NCBI GenBank assembly: GCA_026874595.1
Contig: CM049309.1
Span: forward strand, 27,283,033-27,347,032
DNA length: 64,000 bases
Source of the DNA: Sipunculus nudus
Lineage: Eukaryota; Annelida; Sipuncula; Golfingiida; Sipunculidae
Direction: 5' to 3'
Part shown: one piece after another, positions 12,074 through 24,719 of the stretch
How the letters are laid out: each line of letters starts with the position of its first letter
Position numbering within the stretch: the stretch's first letter is position 1
Translations under genes and position numbers: made by a program
The notes under the pieces: generated by a model
The model's input: the letters and a program-made list of their open reading frames with translations, nothing else
Database searches by the model: none
Told to the model about the DNA's origin: nothing

Positions 12074-12122
<49 letters not shown>
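12053..12122. repeat. (AT)n microsatellite
   Basis: AT-rich dinucleotide repeat beginning immediately after the family A terminal hairpin. Confidence 0.95.
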
Positions 12123-12126
<4 letters not shown>

Positions 12127-12972
12127 TTACATGTGTGCACTTAAAAAGGTTTAAGTTTTTACATTGAAATGCATTTCAAAGTGAAATTGTTACAGTATTT
12201 AACATAATTTTAAACATATATGGTTCACTTGAGTAAAATTTGCAGTTAACTTACATTCAAATTTCTGACCAGATTTTTAAAGACAAATAAAATTTATATT
12301 TTTCTTCAAATAGTTTTGTCAATTAGTTTGTTTTATAATTGTATAGGTTTATATTATTAGGCATGGGTACAAGCTTTCAGTAGCTCAAATAGGGGGGTTA
12401 ATGTTTTGACAACACTTGTTTCCTGGCTCAATCTTTATCAGTTGATGGTTAGCACCTCAATCAGTAGGGCCAGTCACAGTAGAGTCTGTGTCTCCATTTC
12501 CCCAGACTAGTGCTGTCAGGTCTTGGCTAAATGTACAGGTAAAGTCTAGACAGTTGCACAGGACGATACACTCTGGTTTGCAACTTCATTAATTTATCCC
12601 ACCACTAGCTGATTTTATCCAAAACAATTTCAATGGCATGACTGTGGTGTCAAAATAAGTGAACTTTGTCTGAAAGAAAAAAACTACAACTACAAGGAAA
12701 CATAGGATGCATACATGTAATAGTAATAATAAGACTGTTGTCTCCAGTGTTGGACATAAAAGGTAAGACAAATAACCAACTTCTATTATATTCTATACAG
12801 CCTTCATTGCTGATGAAAGTGAATTTCTTAACTTACAATCATTTAACGGTTCTATAATATATATAGGAAGTGGAAATAAGTATTCTTTATTTAAACTTCC
12901 AGGGGGAGTGGAAATAAGCATCCCTTATTTCCACTCCCTGGGGGAGTGGAAATAAGCACTTCCAAATATTAA

Positions 12973-13998
12973 ATCCCATTGAAAGTTTGCTCAATATTCT
13001 TGGTTCTGTGTTCAATTCACTTTAAATGTGAAAAAAACATACTTGATCGTGCTGGAATGCTATACAAGCGTTTCAAATAGTTCAACCTTTTTCAACTGGT
13101 CAGTAATGAGATATTTAACTAAATAATCTAGACATGTTATATACCAAATTGAAGGTTAGGCTATGATCATTTACATGAGTATCAAAATTTGGCAATTTAA
13201 TATATCCTGCATTCATAAAGAAGCAAAATGTAAAATCAAATTCAATTTACCATGTAAAAATAATGGCCGTTTCAAATTGTTCAACCAAATTCAGATAGCA
13301 ATATTTCTCTACCCCCTCAATCAATCTAAGTTTTTTTTTGGTTTCACAGGAAAGCCAAGCTTATGAGCATTATTTCATTATTGATATCTTTATGTCATAT
13401 GCAAGAGCATTTCATTTGCAATCATGAAGACTTCCATGCATTTCAAGATAAATACTGGACAGCAAAACTCAGCCTGATAAACTGTCTAACAGGAGGCTAA
13501 TTTGATGTGAATGTGTACTTATGCAGGTCTCAATATTGGCACAAGTGCTGCAGCACATGAAATCAAGTCAGTAATGTTCAAGGAAAACAGTATTGGGGTG
13601 CTGATGTAAGCAGGAATGGAAAATTTCAACATCAGCATGTCACTCAGGACATTCTAAAATGACATAAGCTGCCTCAGTTTATTGCTACCGAGCATGCCTA
13701 CAACTGTTTCTGAGAAACTGAAAATGAGTTTGTTGAAAAGAGCATGTTTTAAGCTTTCTATTGGTATACAGAATATGGAAAGAAAACCAAGTGGAAGGGT
13801 ACAGGGAATTCTTACAAAATAAAAAATCATGTTTTTTCCTAAATGTACCACCTTGTGAAATGTGTCCTTCTAACAAACACCCAAACGCAGCTATAGACAT
13901 GGAAAGTGTACCATTTAGGAATTTCCTGTCCAGCAGTTCTGGGAAGACGCCATCTACAGTATTTCAGCATATATAATGCAAAAGAGTTGCAAAGTAAA
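12973..13998. other. Non-coding intron sequence, nothing recognised
   Basis: AT-rich sequence without an exon or a recognisable repeat. Short open frames overlap on both strands and show no domain. Confidence 0.5.
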
Positions 13999-15679
13999 TA
14001 CAGTGAAACTCCAACTTGCGGACAACTCAGTAAGGTGGACAACTCATTAATGTGGACACTAAATCTCAGTCCCTTCAATTTTGCCCCTAAATTATGTTTA
14101 ACGTAAACTCAGTAAAGCGGACAACTCACTATCCCGGACATCGGACAAACTTTCCCGTCTCGCCAGCATATCCAGTACATATTATGACCCTCTGAAGCGG
14201 ACAGACATCGCGAGTTCTAATTTTTGTTCCTATATTTGCCAGGGGATGGTGCTCCGAGGTCATGACCTTGTATAACCTGTTTTGGTCAAAGTGACAGCCT
14301 GGGGACAAGCATTGACCCCAGTAAACCATTGGAAAATACAGTCAAAATTGTTGTTTATTTCTTTAAATGTGTAGATAACACAATCATTATTAAATTAAGA
14401 TTGGCAGGTCAATTAGGAAAAAAAAATAAGCTTTCAAACTGAAACAGCTTTTCATTCGACAAGGCCATCACCAAAGATTGCCGTTCATGCTTTGTGATCA
14501 GCATCAGGCCTGGGAGCCATAATTAGTTTGTGACAGTTCGCACTTAGTATGGTGAATGTGTGGTGAAGACTATCCTTTAACAAGTAATCATGCTGTACGG
14601 ATTGCTGTCAATAATCAATCTTCAAAATGCATAATGCAACCATCCATTAACTGCCGCTTGCTTAAAAGATGAAGCATGGTATAGGCCTACGTCAAATTGA
14701 AACTGCCGAGATGAGTGTGCAGGGATCAAAATATTACATTCCCGAATTCCCATGAAGCTAACTTTGCTGTCGGGAATGCTAGGTTTTAACTCGGAATTCC
14801 CGAGCGGGAATGTAGAATTTTTTTTAGTTGACAATGAAAAACATATGTAGAATTGTTATTACTTAGTCGCGTGAAATGGCCATTTTTAACTTAGCAGTGA
14901 GCTCAAAAAGCCAAAATCATTTAATATTAATTCGTGATGGTGCACTTGTACCCACATTCATTGTCAAATAAGCGCACCTTTCCATGGCAAACAGTACCGG
15001 CAGTTCGCTTGGTTGCACGCAATGACCCTTATACAGTTGTCACCTGCTCCGCGAATGTATTCAAAATGCCACAAGGTTGACCTTTATTTAAATTCCGCCG
15101 TACGACTCTATTTGATCAGGGGAAAATCCTTCCAGTATATGCCAGGAATGGAAGCTGTTTTTTTCCCCATTCCGTGGACAAAGTACAATTTTAGTGTAAT
15201 CATCAGGATATTTTACGCTAGAGTATGCTATTACGATTAGAAGTAACTTAGTACGGGTCTCCCCAAAGTCAAACAGTCTCACGGCAGACCAATCGAGCCA
15301 ATCAAAGGTCGCCATTTCCTTTATTTGCATATTTCTACTCTGGACGTGTCACGTGCTTTAATTTGAATAGGAATTCCCCTCACACTATGGGTCTGTCTAA
15401 ATCGCTTGGAATCCGTGGAGAGATGGAGAATTCGTGGAGAATTTTTTTATGCAATGATACTTTTAAATACACATTAAAATCACTTAAAATCACCAACTAT
15501 ATCACCCTAAACATATTTGTTCACTGTCAAATGATTATAAAAAAAAATTAAAAATTTGTACATTCACGTAAAATTCAGCTCTCAGTTGTTAGGGCAAGCA
15601 GGTTCTCCTCTTAAGATGTTATTTGTGGCACTCCAGAGACAATTAACGAATAGCATCAGGAGACTGTGAAATAAACAAG

Positions 15680-18600
15680 TGACCCATGGGTCATGACGCT
15701 CAGCTGACTGGGAAGAGATTTGCAAAAGGAAATTTTATCATCTGAATGGTAGTATATACCCATTCAACTGAAGCATCAAACAGATTAAAGAATAAGCCAA
15801 GATTGTATCTGAATTTATATATCTCAAAATAAAGGAAAAAATGCTTAAACTTTAAAAAAAATACAGGTGGTTCCACCAGTCTGCAGAAACTAATAAAAAC
15901 ACTTAATGGTCAACATCCATGCAAAGAATCATAGTGATTTCTGCATTAATTGTTCAGATACTTCAGCTTTTGAATCAAATTTTCCATTATTCTGAGGGAT
16001 ACTTCAGAGTCCTATTGCGGGAAGGATATGGGTAACAGAGACCTAATTTCAGATTTCCAAAGACACTCTCACGGGCCTCCTTGCATGACAAGAATGAAGA
16101 TTCTAGGTCCAGTTGTTACAATTTGTGCCATGTTAACAGATGACAGCATCCTTAAAGGTGTCAAAAATAGAGAAAAAAATTCAAAAAAATTTAATAAAAT
16201 ATAGGTTGCACCATAAGTCTGAAGAAACTGATGAAACACTCCATAATCAATATGCATGTAAAGAATCATGGTGACCTCTGCATTAGTTGGTCAGATACTT
16301 CAGCTTTTGTATCAAATTGTCCATTATTCTGAGGGATACTTCGGAGTCCTATAGCTTGAAGGATATGGGAAACAGAGAACTAATTTAAGGTTTCCACAGA
16401 CACTTTTCATGGGCCTCCTTGCATGACAAGAATGAAGATTCTAGGTCCAGTTGTTACAATTTGTACCCTGTTGACACATAACCACATCCTTAAAGGTCTT
16501 AAAAATAGAGAAAAAAAATTGTAAAAATGTGTAACAAGCCCCATAGCTTGAAGAATATAGGTAACAGAAACCTAATTCCAGGTTTCTAGGGAGTCTGCAG
16601 AAACTGATGAAACATCTCATGATCTCTTTGTATAAAATTTTTGACTATTCTGGGGGGTACTTTGGGGCCCTACAGCATGAAGGATATGGGTAACAGAGAC
16701 CTAATTTCAGGTTTCCATGGAGACTTTTCATGGGTGTCCCAGTGTGTCAAGAATGAAGATTCTAGGTCCAGTTGTTATGATTTGTGCCCTGTTAACAGAT
16801 GTTCATATCTCTAAAGGTCTCAAAAATAGTGAAAAAAATTTGTAAAGAATCGAAAAATACAGGTGGCGCCACCAGTCTGCAGAAACCTATGAAACACTCC
16901 ATGATCAATATCCATGCAAAGAACCATGGTAATCAATGCATTAGTTGTTCAGATATTTCAGTTTTTGTATCAAATTTTCATTATTCAGCGGGGGTACTTC
17001 AGAGCCCCATAGCTTGAAGAATCTGGGTAACAGAGACCTAATTCCAGGTTTCCAAGGAGACTTTTCATGGGCCTCCCCCAATGTCAAAAATGAAGATTCT
17101 AGGTCCAGTTGTTATGATTTGTGCCCTGTTAACAGATGACTGCATCTTTTAAGGTCTCAAAAATAGAGTAAAAAATCGTAAAAAATCGAAAAAATACAGA
17201 TGGCGTCCGCAGTCTGCAGAAACTGATGAAACATCTCATGATTAATATGTATGCCAAAAATCATGACCATCAGTGATGTAGTTAATGAGATATTGAAGTT
17301 TTTGTATGAAATTTTTCACTATTCTGGGGGGTACTTTGGGGCCTCATAGCTCGAAGGATATGGGTAACAGAGACCTAATTTTTGGTTTTCATGGAGACTT
17401 TTCATAGGTCTCTCAGAATATCAAGAATAAAGCTTCCAGATCCAGTCTTAACGATTTGTGCCCTGTTAACAGATGTCCACATTTTTAAAGGTCTCAAAAA
17501 TAGAGAAAAAAATTCGTAAAAAATCGAAAAATATAGGTTGCGCCACCAGTCTGCAGAAACTGATGAAACATCGCATGATTAATATGTATGCCAAAAATCA
17601 TGACCATCAGTGATGTAGTTAATGAGATATTGAAGTTTTTGTATGAAATTTTTCACTATTCTTGGGAGTACTTTGGGGCCCCATAGCTTGAAGGATATGG
17701 GTAATAGAGACCTAATTTCTAGTTTCCATGGAGACTTTTCATAGGTCTCTCAGAATGTCAGGAATGAAGATTCTAGGTCCAGTCTTTACGATTTGTGCCC
17801 TGTTAACAGATGTCCACATTTTTAAAGGTCTCAGAAATAGAGAAAAAAATTCGTAAAAAATCGAAAAATACAGGTGGCGCCACCAGTCTGCAGGAACTAA
17901 TGGAACATCTCATGATCAATATGTATGCCAAAAATCATGACCATCAGTGTTGTAGTTAATGAGATATTGAAGATTTGTATGAATTTTTTTACTATTCTGG
18001 GGGGTACTTTGGGGCCCCATAGCTTGAAGGATATGGGTAACAGAGACCTGATTTCTGGTTTCCAAGGAGATTTTTCATGGACCTCTCAGAATGTCAAGTT
18101 ACAAGATTCTAGGTCCAGCGGTTACGATTTGTGCCAGGTTAACGGACAGACGGACGGCACGACGGACGGACGACGGACAAAGAGTGATCGCTATAGTTCA
18201 GATGACTTACAGTCAGCTGAGCTAAAAACTGTTGAAACACTCCATGATCAATATCCATGCAAACAATTATGGTGATCTCTGCATTAGTTGTTCAGATACT
18301 TCAGCTTATGTATCAAATGTTCCATTATTCCGAGCTGTACTTTGGAGTGCCATAGCTCTAAGGATATGGGTAACAGAGACCTAATTTCAGGTGTCCATGG
18401 AGACTTTTCATGGATCTCCCTGTGTGTCAAGAAAAAAGATTCTAGGTCAAGTCATTACAATTTGTACCTTGTTGACAGACAACTACATCCTTAAAAGTCT
18501 CATAAATAGAGAAAAAAAAATTGTAAAAATTTGAAAAAATACAGGTGGCGCCACCAGTCTGCAGGAAATGATGGAACACCTCTTGATCAATATGTATGCC

Positions 18601-19551
18601 AAAAATCATGACCATCTGTATTGTAGTTATTGAGATGTTGCAGTTTTTTTAAATCAAATTTTCCATTATTCTGGGGGGTAATTGGGAGCCCCACAGCTCA
18701 AATGATATGGGTAACGGAGACCTTATTTCAGGTTTCCATGGAGACTTTTCATAGGTCTCTCACTGTGTCAAGAATGAAGATTCTAGGTCCAGTCTTAACG
18801 ATTTGTGCCCTGTTAACAGATGTCCACATTTTTTAAGACCTCAAAAACAGAGAAAACAATTCGTAAAGAATCGAAAAATACAGGTGGCGCCACCAGTCTG
18901 CAGAAACTGATGAAACATCTCATGATCAATATGTATGCCAAAAATCATGACCATCAGTGATGTAGTTAATGAGATATTGAAGTTTTTGTATGAAATTTTT
19001 CACTATTCTGGGGGGGTACTTTGGGGCCCCATAGCTCAAAGGATTTGGGTAACAGAGACCCAATTTCTGGTTTCCATGGAGACTTTTCATAGGTCTCTCA
19101 CTGTGTCAAGAATGAAGATTCTAGGTCCAGTCTTTACGATTTGTGCCCTGTTAACAGTTGTTCACATTTTTAAAGGTCTCAAAAATAGAGAAAAAAATCT
19201 AAAAATACAGGTGGCGCCACCAATCTGCAGGAACTGATGAAACATCTCATGATAAATATGTATGCCAAAAATCATGACCATCAGTGATGTAGTTAATGAG
19301 ATATTAAAGTTTTTGTATGAAAATTTTGACTATTCTGGGGGGTACTTTGGGGCCCAATAGCTCGAAGGATATGGGTAACAGAGACCTAATTTCTGGTTTC
19401 CAAGGAGATTTTTCATTGACCTCTCAGAATGTAAAGTTACAAGATTCTAAGTCCAGCGGTTACGATTTGTGCCAGGTTAACGGACAGACGGACGACGGAC
19501 AAAGAGTGATCGCTATAGCTCAGCATGACTGAAAGTCAGCTTAGCTAAAAA
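15680..19551 (+). mobile_element. Satellite element, family D, with two successive 3' ends
   Basis: The 5' end has a perfect palindrome TGACCCATGGGTCA (15680-15693), then the arm GCTCAGCTGACT (15698-15709). The exact reverse complement AGTCAGCTGAGC occurs at 18211-18222, after a GACGGACGGACGACGGAC stretch, as the 3' arm of a terminal hairpin. A second 3' end at 19516-19547 has the hairpin TAGCTCAGCATGACT-GAA-AGTCAGCTTAGCTA. The array therefore continues past one complete element into a second, 5'-truncated one. No coding capacity. Confidence 0.65.
15850..19500 (+). repeat. 337-bp tandem repeat with GGTGGCGCCACC
   Basis: Landmark AGTCTGCAG recurs at 17211, 17548, 17885, 18556 and 18895, and in diverged form near 15880, 16215, 16590, 16875 and 19222. 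Spacing is mostly 337 bp. Most units carry AGGTGGCGCCACCAGTCTGC. About ten units. Open frames of 66-116 codons in this stretch are repeat by-products. Confidence 0.85.
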
Positions 19552-19991
19552 AATGCAGTTGATTTTTGTCTCAATCCAGAATTAAACAAACTGAACACTT
19601 TAACCGGGGATTAATGCAAAAAACACTTAGTTTCTTGTTTTAGTTCAGGCATTTTTACACCATTTCTTAAAACAAAATTAACTTTCTCCTAGAATACCAA
19701 AGCCTTAATATAATGCAACTGTAATTACACCATTGGGATTAAATGTGAATGTGGGATAGTACATATATTCGAAGACATGATTGGGTGTGATAAAAAAATA
19801 AGTTTCATTTTAAATGTGCATTTGTCTTTAAAATAACTAAAACTATTAATGAAATCTTTTTTATGAAGATTGTATAAATAAGTTCCTGTACTATTGCTGT
19901 ATGTATGTGAACATTGTGCTATATTTTTCATTTTCTTTTCAATTATTATTGTGCTCTGCATTGTTATTTTGTACGGACTAAGATAAATATA

Positions 19992-22753
19992 CAGTGGAGC
20001 GCCGTTCATCCGAACATCTTGGGGGACACGGGTTTTGTTCGGATAAAAGAACGTTCGGATGAACGAACATCTGTAAAATAAAATCGTTTCATCGATGTTG
20101 TCATACCGGTATTACTACTAAATGGTGGTACGGTGTCACGGACTTCGGTTAGCTTTCAGAGTTATAAAAAACGTGAACAGAACGGAATAATGTGTTATAA
20201 ATACCTTTTTACTATCAAATCAAAATTTCAATCAAGCTATTATAATATCTTTAATTACTGTATTAAGATTTTTTGTCAGTAAAGTACATGTACCAGTTAA
20301 TCTTTCGCTGAACGTGTGGATATCTGCCATGATAGATTTACCGCCCTCGGTGCCGCCCCCTATGTGCAGACAGTTAAACTAAATGTGCTTGTGAGACTCA
20401 TTTATTACTTGCTGCGATGTAGAAATTGACAAAATATAAAAAAAAGTTTTATATGAATGCACAGTTTATTTACAACAATAGTGCGGAAATATCACACAAA
20501 TATCACATGAAAACTGATGAACATGGGGTTCGGCGGATCACATGCATCGAGAAAGTCACATCATAAAATCAGTTAAAATATAACTGCGGATATCAGACTG
20601 CCTGGAACGATAACTGCCTGCCTGATTTCTGATGTAGCGTAGCACACTCAAGTGAAGCGGGTCGGCCTTCGGTAGGCTCTCTAACCACGATAGAACACCT
20701 TCGACATGAACAAATGCCTCTGAAGCTGTGGGTGGGGCTTCACGGGAGCTGATGTGTCTTCCTCATTATCAGATGTCTCGGGAGCAGCTTCTTGAGTGAC
20801 TGACTGCACAATCTCCTCGTCTGTCAGCATTGCAGCAGTTGGTAGATCACCATCACAGTGGAGCCAGTCAGCAACTATCCGTTCACTGTAGTCCGAGTCC
20901 ACCGCCTTGGCAACTGAGCTGACCTGAATGTCTGTCGGTGATTCCACCTCATCCGCATCAGCTGGGGGCTGAGCACCAGCAGAAGATTTAAGCTCCAGAA
21001 AAAGGGAATTCTTCCAGCACTTGTGGATTGTAGACTGTCTCAGGTCATTCCAGGCATCACCTAACAGGTTGATGTCATCACGCAAGTTGAAACCGCGCAT
21101 CCGTTCTATGATGGACAAGCTGTTGTCGACGCAGTCTGCAAGCAAGGATGACAGCAAGCGTTTACGATAATATCGTTTTGTACATTCTATGATGCCAGCA
21201 TCACAGGGCTGTATCTTGCTGGTGCAGTTCTTCGGCAGGAAGATACACCATATGTTCCCGTCACTAGTCCGCAGTTCATCTTCAATGGGATGGGCGGGGC
21301 AGTTGTCCACAAGAAGTAATGTGCGTGCTGGCGTCTGCTTCAGACTCTCCCTGGCATACTGACGGATGGACGGGACGAATTCCTGGTGAAACCAATCCGT
21401 GAAGAGCTCACGGCTCATCCACGCGTTTTTCTGAGCCCGATACGCCACAGGTAGGGAGTCCATGTTCACGTGCTTGAAACACCTTGGTTTAGTTGACTTC
21501 CCGATCACCAGGGGGCGCGCTTTGTGTTCACCGGTTGCGTTGGTGCACAACAGAGCAGTAATCCGCTCTGTTGACACCTTATGTCCAGGAGCACATTTCT
21601 CGGACGTATCAGCTAGGGTTTTGTCAGGCAAAACCTTCCAGTAGAGACCTGTCTCGTCGGCGTTGTACACTTGACAGTCTCTCAAACCTTCCCGTTCTTG
21701 CAATTCACGCACGTGGGATCGGAATTCGTCGATGTGGCTGGTGTCCGCTGACAAGGCCTCGCCCTGAATCTCAAGCTGCCGGATGCCATGACGTTCCTTG
21801 AACCGCTTGAGCCACCCACTTGACGCAAAAAATGTACTGTCAGAGCCATGCATCGACTTGTTGTACATCGCTGCCTTTTCCATCAGGATTGGACCGGAGA
21901 TGGGGCTGCCTTTGGACCGTTCCTGCAGAAACCATGTGTATACGGCCGCATCCAGCTTGTCATCAGACGCCGTGCGCATCGTCTTTCGTCTCTTGAAAGC
22001 ATGCGTGTCTGGCATCTGGCCCTAGAAATCCTTTAGCTTCTGACCACTGTTCTTGATGTCACTAATAGTAGATCTGCCAACATTGAACTCTCTGGCCAGC
22101 TCAGCTGCCTTGGTGCCTCGATCAAGTCTCTCCAGAATGCTGAGCTTGTCTTCAAGTGACAGGACATGGCGTTTGCGCTTGCGAGACCCTGACTCCATCT
22201 GACATGAAACTTGAGTGCTGTGTTGTCGTGGTGAAGATTTGCTAAATTGTGAATGAACTTGCGTGTCATGGTATAGCTTACATAGAAGATAGATTTGCCT
22301 GCACTGTTAAACTGCTCAGATGAGTACAAGTTCGAGCGTATCAGAGTCCGACATTATCAGCTCAAAATCTACTCGCTCTCATGGCCGGATGGTTTGCAGG
22401 TGTGAACAACTCGACATTGCAGGACACAAGGTTAATTAGGGGACTCGGCCGGTGGTAGTTTTCACATCTATAACTGCTCAAATGAGTACAAGCCCAAGCT
22501 GCGTGTGTACAACTTGGGTAATTAGGCGTTGTCACAACTGCAGAAACGAACCGGTGATGCATTCATAATTAGTTGGGACCGACCGGGAGTAAATACACGA
22601 GCCATTATCAGTTCTTCTTATTGAATAAATATTATTTTTATATTTCCAGATTTTCAAAATTACGGATAAACGGTCATAATCTGGTTCTCCAGTTGTAATT
22701 ACGGATAAACGATTTTACAGATAAACGGTGTTCGGATGAACGGCGCTCCACTG
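19992..22753 (-). mobile_element. Nearly intact Tigger/pogo transposon
   Basis: Terminal inverted repeats begin CAGTGGAGCGCCGTTCAT and are identical for 25 bp at both ends, flanked by TA at 19990-19991 and 22754-22755. It holds one transposase reading frame on the minus strand. The 2762-bp length, clean ends and a single stop in the coding frame indicate a fairly recent insertion. It sits inside the Mutator-like element, just after the family D array. Confidence 0.9.
20681..22198 (-). pseudogene. Tigger/pogo transposase, one in-frame stop
   Basis: The frame from ATG at 22198 to the stop at 20681 spans 505 codons plus stop, the usual length for pogo/Tigger transposases, and is interrupted once by TAG at 22022-22024 (codon 59). 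Residues 1-58 (MESGSRKRKRHVLSLEDKLS...) form the N-terminal psq-type helix-turn-helix. A CENP-B-type DNA-binding domain follows (FFASSGWLKRFKERHGI, residues about 123-139). The DDE_1 catalytic triad is intact: D181 in YNADETGL, D298 in LLVDNCPAHP and D333 in IQPCDAGII, with 34 residues between the last two. A shorter product from ATG at 22015 would keep catalysis but lack the first DNA-binding module. The C-terminus is acidic (SDNEEDTSAPVKP). Whether the stop is real in the genome or read through cannot be told. Confidence 0.85.
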
Positions 22754-23352
22754 TATCTCTTTAACTGTGATCACGATATATATTAACTATGTTTTCTTTT
22801 ATTTTATTTAATCCAACTGCCAAGTTGATTCATTAACTCTAAGTTGCAATCTTTGTTTGTGTATAAAGTCGAATGTTTTTTTTTTAACTTTTACTAGTGC
22901 ATGTAAATTGGGTCTATATACACTATAAATGGTGTTAGTTTTTTATCAATAAATGTAGGTAAAGTTATGATATATTTATTATTTTATATATTTCGTTCAC
23001 CACATGTAAATTCGATACACGTGCGTGGTTTTGTTATGGTTTGCACAATAAACTGTCGAAATATTAGGTGTTTTGCGGTTTCGTCAAAAGATCTGTCAGT
23101 GTCAGCTGGTGATTTTGCGCAACACATTCACTCGGCAATGAGTCTACATTGTTAAGCATAAAGTGCTCAATTATGTACAGATTTTTTACTTATTTCTGTC
23201 ATTTAACAGTACGCAAATATGTTAAGAGTAATATAGTGGGAGATTTTAAGTGATTTAATGTGTATTTGAAAGTATCATTGCATATAAAAACTCTCCGCAA
23301 ATTCTCCATCTCTCCACGAATTCTCCGCGTTTTAGACAGACCCTCATACTAT

Positions 23353-24719
23353 TCGTGCCTCACGGCTGTGTGACCTCCCTGAAGCCCAATATTATAATAA
23401 GTCCAAGCCCGGGAATATACCTTGACGAAAGTGATGTTTCTCGTGACTGAATGACTCACTATCGCAGTATAATTCATACGAAAACGTCACAACTCAGAAG
23501 AACTGAACTATTCAATTATCGACTGTTTAATAATTTCTTGGACTGGAAATCTAGAGCTGGACGTTTGGTCATTTGATACTGGTCAAACGAGTATGTTGTG
23601 GTGACCGTCATCGCGAGCAACTAGATTTTCCTGGTTGAACTGACATAGTTTCGACGGCTACGTAACACGAAATTTTCATGAATCAGGTGTACAGACAAAA
23701 AAAAAACTTTCCGTAATAATAATCAGTTTGAATGTTTTATTGAAATGTTGGTGTCTGCCAAACAATTATAAAAAGGAAGCACTAGCAGCAAGTTTTCAAG
23801 GCTCATTAGTCATATAGTTCCACTGCTACACGCTTACGCATGAGTGACACGGAAATGTTACATTTAGTTCTAGTTACCGATTGTTTTAATTTTATTGGGG
23901 AAAGAAATTTGAGCATTTATTCATTTTATACTAGTCAGACAGTTTCTTCTTATAATCACATACCTGAACAGACAGACATCGTACGAGGGAAACGTATACA
24001 CTGGCAAGGCTAACTGCCTAAACTGCCTATTTCTTTTTTTAAGTAACCAACGGCGAATAGAGCCTTACATAAATGTATACGCTGTGTCTTTTATTTCGTA
24101 AGTTCAGTTTTTCATAAAATAACTAAGTTTCAATACTGATTTGTCATTTTGGAACTTCCTCAATGAGCAACAAATATGATTGTATGTCGGCAGTTTCCAA
24201 TCTGCACATCAGTGTATACCGTGGATCTTGAGACAAAAGGCTCCCATCAGTTATTTGGGAAAAGCTTACGAGCCAGCTTTTCATTATCATCCCAGTTCAA
24301 AACTTTTCTAAGGTTAACTTTTCTTTTTATATTTTTTAAATGCAGGAACAATATGCCGTATTGTCAGCAAAAATAATGAACCTGGCTGCCAATAATATGT
24401 AACTAAATTGAAAGGAATGATTTGAAATGCATGAATGGAAAGGAAAAGTGTTGTGTTTGAAACTGAAATTTGCCTCTATATAGTTCTATAAGTGTTAGGT
24501 AAAGTAACAAAATCAGTCATATTAAGCATGCCTTGGCAACACTTAATATTCCATGGTGTGCCTTTTAAAATATTTATTCTATATGGTTTCTCTGTCCGAT
24601 TAATAGATTAAAAAAAAATAATTAAGAATAAGTGTTGTTATGCGGATCAATAGGAAACAGATTATGAAGATAAAGATAGGCTCTTCAAAGGACAAGTTGT
24701 GATGTTCATTTTACCAATA
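23353..24719. other. Non-coding interior between nested right-hand ends
   Basis: No exon or conserved frame. AT-rich sequence between the right end of the Mutator-like element and the 24740-24826 GGGAATG-rich end. Confidence 0.4.

Larger units (their letters stand above)
10528..12963. mobile_element. Candidate Mutator-like element, 9-bp target duplication
   Basis: The 9-bp direct repeat AAATATTAA occurs at 10519-10527 and 12964-12972. Just inside are imperfect inverted ends: GGCAGGCCTTAATTCCACTT on the left and, reversed, GGAAGTGCTTATTTCCACTC on the right. Both ends hold further inverted copies of TTTCCACTCCCCC and GAGTGGAAATAAG. No transposase is present. A family A satellite element and AT microsatellites lie inside. 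A 9-bp duplication suits Mutator-like elements, but the superfamily is inference. Confidence 0.55.
15389..23343. mobile_element. Mutator-like element with about 180-bp inverted repeats, 9-bp target duplication
   Basis: Terminal inverted repeats at about 15389-15570 and 23165-23343 both begin GGGTCTGTCTAAA and stay alignable through GTGGAGAGATGGAGAATT, ATGCAATGATACTTT and ACACATTAAA, to a TGTACAT block near the inner end. Flanks are TCACACTAT (15380-15388) and TCATACTAT (23344-23352), a 9-bp duplication with one mismatch. Long inverted repeats with a 9-bp duplication are typical of Mutator-like elements. No MULE transposase is visible. It contains the family D array and the inner Tigger. Confidence 0.65.

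Noticed and set aside
17925-19532. Several 68-116-codon plus-strand frames with similar peptides
   Set aside because: They are translations of the 337-bp satellite; frames shift between units and have no domain.
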